The notes under the pieces: generated by a model
The model's database searches: none
What the model was told of the DNA's origin: nothing
What the model saw: the letters and a program-made list of their open reading frames with translations, nothing else
Part shown: positions 33,195 to 44,895 of the stretch, piece by piece
Layout of the letters: each line of letters opens with the position of its first letter
Numbering within the stretch: the stretch's first letter is position 1
Source: Verrucomicrobiota bacterium
GTDB taxonomy: Bacteria > Verrucomicrobiota > Verrucomicrobiia > Opitutales > Opitutaceae
Direction of reading: 5' to 3'
DNA length: 46,588 nt
Assembly: GCA_026398135.1 (NCBI GenBank)
Contig: JAPLTN010000070.1
Coordinates: forward strand, 1 to 46,588
Position numbers and translations under genes: made by a program

Positions 33195-34031
33195 TTAGGG
33201 TCGGGCGGGGCTGACGATGGGGCCGACCTCGGCGGGATTCACCGGGCTGACGGTGACGGGCGTGAGTTCGCTGGTGGTGCCTTCGACGGTGTTTTGGCGT
33301 TCGACGGTATCGAAATACACTTTGCGACGCGCCTGGCAGGCACCGTTCACCATGTCTTCAAGGCCTTCGCGCAGCTCGGGGGGAATGGGGCGGATGGTGA
33401 TCTGCGGTGGCTGCCCCACGCCGCGGGAGCGGACGAGGGCTTGCTGGCCGGGTTTGAGCGGCTGGCCGCCGGGTATTGTATCGCTGCTCAGGGTCACCGC
33501 GCCTTCAAAGAGGGTAATCGTGGTTTCATCGTCGTTGGCTTGGATGGCTACTTTTTGAGGGCTCTGGCTGAGGATATTAAGGCTCGTGTTACCGGTGTCG
33601 TAAACCATGGAGCTGCCAGCCACGAGTTTGCCGGTGCAGATGCCGACCGAGCCGCGGGCGAGGACGTTGCGGGTTTGGGAGATGGAGGGTTCGGAGTCGA
33701 GGTCGGTGCGGTTGGGCGAGAATGAATCCTGGGCGAAGCGTTTGACGGCCATGCGGGTATCGGGGGCGAGGAAAATGCCGGCCCCGTTGGACATCACGAC
33801 GGCGTTGGTGGAATCGTTTTTGGTTTCGATGACGGCACCTTCGGCGTCGAGCACGGATTTTTCGGTGAGGTCTTCGATCTTGGTGCCGTTGTTGACCTCG
33901 GAGAATCCCTTCACATCGGCGACGTAGAACTTGCTGGTGGGGGATTTTTTAGTGGCGGAATTTTGCGCAAAAGTCTGGGTGCTGGCAATGCCGAGCAGCA
34001 GGCAGAGTAGGGTAAGGGGTTTGGCTTGCAT
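33195..34031 (-). CDS. Secreted FecR-domain protein
   Basis: 278 residues, signal peptide MQAKPLTLLCLLLGIASTQTFA. The FecR-like region has KIEDLTEKSVLDAEGAVIET, NAVVMSNGAGIFLAPDTRMAV, VLARGSVGICTGKLVAGSSM and ETTITLFEGAVTLSSDTIPG, with a final low-complexity tail. It lacks the membrane helix of FecR anti-sigma regulators, so it is probably a periplasmic or matrix protein. FecR proteins of this kind are common beside exopolysaccharide genes in Verrucomicrobiota. It starts the run of FecR, barrel, Wza and Wzc genes, with 30 bp to the barrel gene. Confidence 0.8.
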   Translation of the reverse strand: MQAKPLTLLCLLLGIASTQTFAQNSATKKSPTSKFYVADVKGFSEVNNGTKIEDLTEKSVLDAEGAVIETKNDSTNAVVMSNGAGIFLAPDTRMAVKRFAQDSFSPNRTDLDSEPSISQTRNVLARGSVGICTGKLVAGSSMVYDTGNTSLNILSQSPQKVAIQANDDETTITLFEGAVTLSSDTIPGGQPLKPGQQALVRSRGVGQPPQITIRPIPPELREGLEDMVNGACQARRKVYFDTVERQNTVEGTTSELTPVTVSPVNPAEVGPIVSPARP

Positions 34032-34151
34032 GAATTTGAGGTAAACTACCTAGGCGCACAGACAAGCACGGCGGCGTGAGCGCGCAATCTTACGTATGTG
34101 ACCGGAGGCGGGGGACCTCCGGTCGCGGGTACGGCGTGGGCGTCAACCGGC

Positions 34152-36776
<2,625 letters not shown>

Positions 36777-36918
36777 GGCGAAGAGTGAAAAGGCAGAGCT
36801 AAGCGCGGGGGCGGCGGCGGGGTCAATGTCTCAGGCGGTGACGGCGCGGGGGTGAAGAGACGGGCGGCGAAGGTCGCGCTTGCCAGTGTGACCGCCGGGC
36901 AAGGACGATGGCGGCACT

Positions 36919-37566
36919 ATGTCAACTCCGCTTAAACTCATCATTTTCGACTGCGACAGCACACTCAGCGCCATCGAGGGTATCGACGAACTGGGGCGCG
37001 TGCGCGGTCCCGAGGTTTTTGCGCGGGTCGAGGCCATGACCCACGATGCGATGAACGGGAAACTGGCGGTCGAGGCGGTCTTCGGCGAGCGCCTGCGCAT
37101 CATCCAGCCTCGGTCTGTCGATGTGTCGGCGGTGGGCCGTCAGTATGTGGAGACGGTGGAGCCGATGGCGGTCGCCACGCTGGCGGTGCTGCGGGCGGCG
37201 GGTTGGACGCCGATGATTTTGAGCGGTGGCTTCCGCAATGCCATCCGTCCGCTGGCGGATTACCTCGGGATCTCGCGGGTCGAGGCGGTGGATTTGTATT
37301 TCGACGCGGAGGGCGACTACGCCGGTTTCGACGAGGCGTATCCGACCACGCGTTCAGGCGGGAAACCGGAAATTATACGCGCGTTGAAGGCTGAGATGAA
37401 ACCTGCGCGTGTGGTGATGGTCGGCGACGGCGCGAGCGATTTGGAGACGACTCCGGAGGTGGATTTGTTTATCGGTTTTGGTCGCTACGTGGCGCGGGAA
37501 AAAGTGCTGAAGCAGGCGGCGGCGTTTGTGTTTTCGCTCGATGAGATTCCCGCTCTGTTACCATGA
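36919..37566 (+). CDS. SerB-like HAD-family phosphatase
   Basis: 215 residues. HAD motifs are IIFDCDSTLSAIEG (I, nucleophile Asp11 and Asp13), MILSGGFRNAI (II), and GKPEIIRAL with MVGDGASDLETTPE (III/IV). The DxDST box and cap region match phosphoserine phosphatase (L-phosphoserine to L-serine), so serine synthesis is the likely role; other small phosphomonoesters cannot be excluded. The stop overlaps the start of the antiporter gene (ATGA), giving translational coupling. Confidence 0.85.
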   Translation: MSTPLKLIIFDCDSTLSAIEGIDELGRVRGPEVFARVEAMTHDAMNGKLAVEAVFGERLRIIQPRSVDVSAVGRQYVETVEPMAVATLAVLRAAGWTPMILSGGFRNAIRPLADYLGISRVEAVDLYFDAEGDYAGFDEAYPTTRSGGKPEIIRALKAEMKPARVVMVGDGASDLETTPEVDLFIGFGRYVAREKVLKQAAAFVFSLDEIPALLP

Positions 37567-38956
37567 GTCCTTGGTTTTTTGCCGTCAGCACCGCGCCGTT
37601 AACCCAAGCTTTTCCCAAGGCCTTGGATTCCTATGTCACCAAAGCGGGGGCGGGGCTTTGGGACGTGTTGGTTGCGCGGGCGCAGGCCGAGCCCTTTAAC
37701 TTGGTGGCGACCGGCATCTTTTTGTTGGCGATTGTGCACACGTTTTTAGCCGGGAAGCTGCGTCATTGGGGCCACGTGGTGGATGAAAGGCACGCGGCGA
37801 AACTCAAAACCCGCGTGCCTCGGGCCAGGCCAGCGGACGTCGATGGCGATGGCACGCCTGACGAAGTGAGCTTCCCCGGACAAGTGCTGCACTTTCTCGG
37901 GGAGATTGAAGTGGTTTTTGGACTTTGGGCGGTGGTGCTTGGCGTCGCCTTGGCGGTGCATGCGGGCGTGGAAACCGCGATTGGTTACGTCTCGAAAGTG
38001 AACTATACCGAGCCGCTGTTTGTTTTTGTGATCATGGCGATGGCGGCCACGCGGCCGGTCATCGTACTGGCCGAGGCGGGCCTGCGCCGCGTGGCGGCGT
38101 TGGGGGGCGGCACGCCGTTCGCTTGGTGGGTGGCTTTGCTGGTGGTTACGCCGGTGCTGGGCTCGTTTATCACCGAGCCGGCGGCGATGACGGTGGCGGC
38201 CTTGCTGCTGGCGCGGCAATTTTACGCCTACGAACCGAGTTCGAATCTTAAATACGCCACCATCGGTCTGCTGTTTGTGAATATCTCGGTAGGGGGCACT
38301 CTGACGCACTTCGCCGCGCCGCCGGTGTTGATGGTTGCCGGACCGCGTTGGTTTTTCGCCGGGAGCTGAGTGGGTTGGCGAAGGGCAAGGTGGCGGGTGT
38401 AACCGACCCAGTCTGGCAAAGCGCGCCCGTGCCGACCTGGGTGATTGCGACCCATCTGGGGTTTCTGGCCTGGACGGTGTGGGCGGCGCACTACCCGGTG
38501 CTGTTCATCGGAGGCTTCCTGTTCTTCGTGGCCTTCTTACAAGCCACGGCGCACCACCAGACCCGGTTGGATCTGCGCGGACCGGTGCTGGTGGGTTTTT
38601 TCCTCGCCGGGTTGGTCGTACACGGTGGGTTGCAGGGTTGGTGGATCGAGCCGGTTTTGTCGGGGCTCGCCCCTACGGCGCTCTTTTGGGGGGCGACGCT
38701 GCTGACGGCGTTTAACGACAACGCCGCCATTACCTACCTCGCCACCTTGGTGCCGGATTTCTCGGCGGCGGCGAAATACGCGGTCGTGGCCGGTGCGGTG
38801 GCGGGCGGCGGATTAACCGTGATCGCCAATGCCCCGAATCCGGCCGGGCTCTCGATTTTACAGCGCTTTTTCCCGGATGGGTTTTCGCCTTTGAAGCTGG
38901 CCGTGGCGGCTTTGACTCCGACTTTGGTGGTGGCGGCGTGTTTCTTACTGTTGTAA
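37563..38956 (+). pseudogene. Putative Na+/H+ antiporter (DUF1504 type), internal deletion and frameshift
   Basis: Two frames together make one transporter. Frame one (37563-38369) gives six or so membrane segments ending THFAAPPVLMVAGPRWFFAGS and a stop. Frame two (through TALVFRRELSGLAKG at about 38342 to the stop at 38956) supplies the rest, including FNDNAAITYLATLVPDF and the GLTVIANAPNPAG signature. In intact relatives a loop and helix of roughly 20-30 residues lie between VLMVAG and the FRREL segment (family memory). They are absent here, so a deletion that is not a multiple of three at about 38340 is inferred. It starts within the SerB-like stop codon. Either a recent pseudogene or an assembly or sequencing deletion. 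Confidence 0.75.
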
Positions 38957-39023
38957 CCGCAGGCACTTATTCAGCAAAGGCTTGCGTGGTGCGCGGCACA
39001 TTTTGTGCAGTTGTCTTCCACTC

Positions 39024-40361
39024 ATGTCCTTTTCCCTGATTATCGCCAACGCCGGTGGTGCCGGAGCCATTCCCGCCGCGTTGATTTTGCCCTTCGGTCT
39101 CCTGCTCCTGCTCATTGCGGTCATGCCGCTTTCGCCGCACGCGATTAAACATCTTTGGGAGAAATACTATGCCCACATCTCGGTGGCCTTGGGTGTGTTC
39201 GTGGCGGCGTGGTTTTTCCTGAAAATCCCCGGCGGCACGACCACGGTGCATCATACCGTGCTCGAATACGTTTCCTTCATTTCGCTGATCGGGTCGCTGT
39301 TCGTGGTTTCGGGCGGCATCCACCTGAGGGTGCGCGGTGAGGCGACCCCTTGGGAAAACGCCCGCTTCCTCCTGCTCGGCGCGGTGGTGGCTAATTTTAT
39401 CGGCACCACGGGGGCGTCGATGGTGCTCATCCGCCCGTGGATCCGCATGAACAAGATCCGCATTAGCTCCTTCCACGTGGTTTTCTTTATCTTCGTGGTC
39501 TCCAACTGCGGCGGTGCACTCACCCCGATCGGCGATCCGCCGCTGTTTATGGGCTACCTACGGGGCGTACCGTTTTTTTGGTTATTCGAGCATGTGTGGC
39601 TGCAGTGGACCGTCGTCATCCTCGCCTTGGTGGCGGTATTTTTGGCCTTTGATTTTAACAGCTACCGTAAGCTGCCTGCGCGGATCAAAGCCGACTCGGA
39701 AGCTCCCGATACTTTCCGTATCGAGGGTGGTTTGAATCTCGTGCTGCTCCCCGTGTTGATTGGAGCGGTGTTTATCCCCGGCACCATCCCGCTCCTGCGC
39801 GAGGCCGTGATGCTGGCGGCGGCGGCGATCAGCTACAAGTTCACCGCCAAACCAGTGCACGAGGCCAACGCCTTCTCCTTCGGGCCGATCAAGGAAGTCG
39901 CGTTCCTCTTTGTCGGCATCTTCCTGACCATGATGCCCGCGCTGGGCTACATCGCCGAGCACGGGCGCGAGTTCGGGGTTGAGAGCCCGCTCCAATACTA
40001 TGCCGCCGCCGGTTCCCTTTCAGCGGTGTTGGACAACGCGCCCACTTACGCGACTTTCTTTGAACTCGCGCTGGTCTCGGCCCGCGACGCCGCGCCGGAA
40101 AGCTTCCCCGCCGAGGGTGCCACTCTGTTCGAGACCACTGCCGCGTTGCTCAAGGTGGCTCCACAACTGATCGTCGCGGTCAGCCTCGGCGCGGTGTTTT
40201 TCGGCGCCATGACCTACATCGGCAACGGCCCCAATTTCATGGTGAAATCGATCGCCGATTCCGCCGGGGTAAAAACGCCCAGCTTCTTCGGTTACATCCT
40301 GAAATTTTCCCTTCCGGTCTTGCTGCCTATTCTGCTGATCTCCGGCTGGCTCTTTTTGTGA
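39024..40361 (+). CDS. NhaD-like sodium:proton antiporter / ArsB-NhaD superfamily permease
   Basis: 445 residues from ATG 39024; earlier GTG/TTG starts would add a non-membrane leader. About ten to twelve membrane segments. Key motifs are ANFIGTTGASMVLIRPWIRMN, SNCGGALTPIGDPPLFMGYLRGV and SLSAVLDNAPTYATF, near-exact NhaD/CitMHS-type signatures, with the polar ion-binding stretch GNGPNFMVKSIADSAG near the end. It exports Na+ or Li+ in exchange for protons at the inner membrane (family role). It lies 67 bp after the damaged DUF1504 antiporter and may cover its function. A hairpin follows the stop. Confidence 0.88.
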   Translation: MSFSLIIANAGGAGAIPAALILPFGLLLLLIAVMPLSPHAIKHLWEKYYAHISVALGVFVAAWFFLKIPGGTTTVHHTVLEYVSFISLIGSLFVVSGGIHLRVRGEATPWENARFLLLGAVVANFIGTTGASMVLIRPWIRMNKIRISSFHVVFFIFVVSNCGGALTPIGDPPLFMGYLRGVPFFWLFEHVWLQWTVVILALVAVFLAFDFNSYRKLPARIKADSEAPDTFRIEGGLNLVLLPVLIGAVFIPGTIPLLREAVMLAAAAISYKFTAKPVHEANAFSFGPIKEVAFLFVGIFLTMMPALGYIAEHGREFGVESPLQYYAAAGSLSAVLDNAPTYATFFELALVSARDAAPESFPAEGATLFETTAALLKVAPQLIVAVSLGAVFFGAMTYIGNGPNFMVKSIADSAGVKTPSFFGYILKFSLPVLLPILLISGWLFL

Positions 40362-40378
40362 GGGTATCGAGGTCTTAT

Positions 40379-40408
40379 GGGGAAATTCGCCCATTAACGA
40401 ATTTCCCC
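40379..40408 (+). terminator. Palindromic hairpin between the antiporter gene and uvrB
   Basis: Perfect 11-bp arms GGGGAAATTCG (40379-40389) and CGAATTTCCCC (40398-40408) around an 8-base loop, 17 bp after the antiporter stop and 35 bp before uvrB. No T-run follows. It could be a terminator, a binding site or both. Confidence 0.55.
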
Positions 40409-40443
40409 TAGCGCGCCGCCCAAACCCGCGCACTTTGGGCGGC

Positions 40444-42519
<2,076 letters not shown>

Positions 42520-42559
42520 ACCTTGAGCCGCCCAACGCGACTTGCCCACGTTTGAGCGA

Positions 42560-43090
42560 ATGTCTTCCCGTTTTCCTCCGTGCCCTTACTTGCCCGAGCC
42601 GCCTGAGACCATGGACGCTAGCGCGCTTTCCGCGCACGGCAGCGAGCGCGGCGGGGCGTTCTATCTCACCGCCCTGACTTACGGACATTATTTGTGGCAA
42701 CGCGGGTTTGCCGCCCGCGCGGTGCTTTCGCTGGATCGTGCCTTGGGCGCGGACCTGCGGGGCGATGAACCCGAGTTGCGTGCGTGGCCGTGGCCCTACG
42801 CGGCGCAGGCGTGGTTGCTGCGGGAGACGCCGTCCGACGTTTTTATCGGCAACCCCCGCGTGCATTTCCAGCACCTTGCCGACCGCATGAACGAACCGCG
42901 CCGCGAGCAACGTCGCTGGCGCATCTGGGCCTGCTGGGCGCTGTGCCGCGCGGTGCGTCCGGAGTTGTCCGCTGATCCCAAGCATATCGTTACGGAGCCG
43001 ACCCTCGAAGAAATCGGGCTCCGCTTAAAACTGCATGGGGTCGAAGGGGAGCAGGAGATCTGGGCAGCGGCGATGGAAGTGAGTCGATGA
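42560..43090 (+). CDS. Conserved hypothetical protein
   Basis: 176 residues from ATG 42560, 40 bp after uvrB and probably cotranscribed. Trp- and Arg-rich helical protein with PYLPEPPETMDASAL, GGAFYLTALTYGHYLWQRGF, AVLSLDRALGAD and a C-terminal TEPTLEEIGLRLKLHGVEGE. No signal peptide or membrane helix, so it is probably cytoplasmic. The composition and clean codon use support a real gene, and it seems to be of a type kept next to uvrB in related genomes, but I do not recognise a domain or function. Confidence 0.7.
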   Translation: MSSRFPPCPYLPEPPETMDASALSAHGSERGGAFYLTALTYGHYLWQRGFAARAVLSLDRALGADLRGDEPELRAWPWPYAAQAWLLRETPSDVFIGNPRVHFQHLADRMNEPRREQRRWRIWACWALCRAVRPELSADPKHIVTEPTLEEIGLRLKLHGVEGEQEIWAAAMEVSR

Positions 43091-43882
43091 TACCAAGCAC
43101 CCCTCTGATTCAGACTTTAACGCAAAGGCGCAAGGGCGCAGAGAAACGAGAATAATCCATTCATTTACAGGTCTTTACGCACTAAGCGGTTTGGCGGCTC
43201 TGCGTTACGATAAGCAAGTGGATCAAAGGAAAATCAAACCAATAAAACATTAACATAAAATAGCTTACGTCATTTAAGACGCATAATCATGCGGGAATGG
43301 AAAATCATTAACCGATGCGAGAAAGAGCGTCCCGCATGCCTTTGCGGTCACGCAAACAGGCTTTATACATCCGCCGACCGGCCCGCGCACCCTGAATAGC
43401 CGGATCGGAAAACGCCCGCGCCAGCCGGTGGTCTCGATTTTATCAATCGCGTCTTCAGCCTCGCTCCAGGCGCTTGCACGGCGTCACAAATCGCATCCCG
43501 CAGCTATATCAAATTAATGCGCCGGACACCGTTGGCCCCCCTGAGGCGACTTCAAGGAGCCGAACCGCAGGCCGAGCGAAGCGAAGCGGGCGCGCCGGGT
43601 TGAGGCGCGCCCGGCAGCCTGCCGGGCGGTCACCCAAGTCCGGGCACGACTCGGCAACCGGGAGCGGAGCTGACGGGGGCCGTGACGTGCCGGCGCAGAT
43701 CTTATCGGAGCGCTGCCTCTACGGCGCATTCTTGCGCCGTGGGCCGGGCCGGGCGGGGTTGCACTCCACCGGACGGAGCGCCGCTAGGCGCGGAGGAGGA
43801 AGCAGACGGCGTGACAGCTCGGAGTCTGCGCAGGGCTGGCGCGACGTGTGCCGTTTGGTTGATTTGGGACCTTGCGAAGGCG
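43091..43882. other. Gene-poor gap with hairpins and a possible coding relic
   Basis: Starts with a family A-like word (AACGCAAAGGCGCAAGGGCGC, 43119-43139). A minus-strand stretch at about 43310-43440 reads as LARAFSDPAIQGARAGRR and continues to a TAA near 43312; this may be the tail of a lost gene, but it has no start. From 43540 the DNA is very G/C-rich with two adjacent hairpins (CGGGCGCGCC/GGCGCGCCCG, 43587-43613, and CCCGGCA/TGCCGGG, 43610-43626). The plus-strand ORF 43474-43962 through it is Arg/Gly-rich and runs into the next gene antisense, so it is not called. No known RNA gene was recognised. Confidence 0.4.
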
Positions 43883-44893
43883 TTACGGCGCAGGCTTTAT
43901 CACCTTGGCGGGATCAAATTCCAAGTTCCGGCTATTGGGGTTCGGATTTAAGTAAGACGTGACGTAAACCCATGCCGCACCCTGCGTGTTACGCACCGTA
44001 ATGCGACCATAGCCTTGCGGAGTTTTCACAAAGAAGGCCGCGCCGTTGTCGCTCTGCCAGACGAGTGGCTTGGGCGTCTTGTCCGTCACCTCGATAAATG
44101 GAGCGTAGCCATTCTCAGGCGCTTCAAATGGAAATTCCTCGGTTGAGAGCACCAATCCGCCGCCCGGCACGCTCACGCGCGCGGCCCATCCGCGCCGTCC
44201 ATAGTCGGGTATGTCGGGCAGGCGTTCGATTACGACAGCTGCACCGCTTGAACCGATGCTAAACGAGCGTTTCTGCCCAACGGCGATTTCTGCCTCCTGA
44301 TTGTTTCGGAAGATGAGAGCCTCCGCCTCCCGGTTCTTCCTCAAACGGAAAATCACCGGATTGTTGCGGTCGGGCACATGGAAAGAATCTTCAAAATATG
44401 CTGCATATTCAAAACTGAACTGCGTGCCTATAAAATAGTGTTTATATCCTTCTTTACGAACTTGAACACCGAGGTTTTTGCCTGTTACCCCATCCAGTCT
44501 AAACAGGCCTTGGCTATCACTGATCGTATTGTATTCCGAAGTGCCTTCACGTGATAAATCCGTCCATTGGAATCTGATAGTGGTCTTTTCTATCGGCTGG
44601 TCTTTATCATCAACTACTTTGCCGTAAAATTCTATCGGCATCTTCCACTCGAAGTTTTTGTCGAGTTTATTCATTTTAACCCACCATTGATTTAGCTCCT
44701 CTTTGTCTGTTGTGCGTGGGGGTGGCACAACTTTAGAAGTAGTCGGTGTGACAGGAGCCAAAGGTGGTGTTTGGGCTTCCGCCACGACTGGCGGCGGTGG
44801 TGCCGGGGGCACTTTTTTAAGACTCCATAACCAAAATACTCCAGCAAGGAGCACCAAGATAATTACGATTAAACTAAATCTACGTTGGTTCAT
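43883..44893 (-). CDS. Membrane-anchored protein with carboxypeptidase-regulatory-like domain
   Basis: 336 residues. One N-terminal membrane helix (RFSLIVIILVLLAGVFWLWSL) is followed by a Pro-rich linker (PPAPPPPVVAEAQTPPLAPV) and an extracytoplasmic region. About 85-165 (MPIEFYGKVVDDKDQPIEKT, DSQGLFRLDGVTGKNLGVQV, KEGYKHYF) has the beta-sandwich pattern of carboxypeptidase-regulatory-like domains. The C-terminal half is beta-rich (RISV-like strands, AAFFVKTPQGYGRITVRNTQ) and unassigned. The start lies two bases after the stop of the hydrolase gene, so the two are coupled. Codon use is less G/C-biased than in uvrB. Function unknown; an accessory or partner of the hydrolase is the simplest reading. 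Confidence 0.72.
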   Translation of the reverse strand: MNQRRFSLIVIILVLLAGVFWLWSLKKVPPAPPPPVVAEAQTPPLAPVTPTTSKVVPPPRTTDKEELNQWWVKMNKLDKNFEWKMPIEFYGKVVDDKDQPIEKTTIRFQWTDLSREGTSEYNTISDSQGLFRLDGVTGKNLGVQVRKEGYKHYFIGTQFSFEYAAYFEDSFHVPDRNNPVIFRLRKNREAEALIFRNNQEAEIAVGQKRSFSIGSSGAAVVIERLPDIPDYGRRGWAARVSVPGGGLVLSTEEFPFEAPENGYAPFIEVTDKTPKPLVWQSDNGAAFFVKTPQGYGRITVRNTQGAAWVYVTSYLNPNPNSRNLEFDPAKVIKPAP

Positions 44894-44895
44894 GG

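Noticed and set aside
43540-43880. Structured RNA (RNase P, tmRNA or group II intron) in the G/C-rich hairpin region
   Set aside because: Strong local hairpins but none of the conserved core sequences of these RNAs could be matched.
43474-43962. 162-codon plus-strand ORF in the gap after the uvrB region
   Set aside because: Arg/Gly-rich translation of a palindromic G/C-rich stretch that ends antisense inside the next gene; no protein character.
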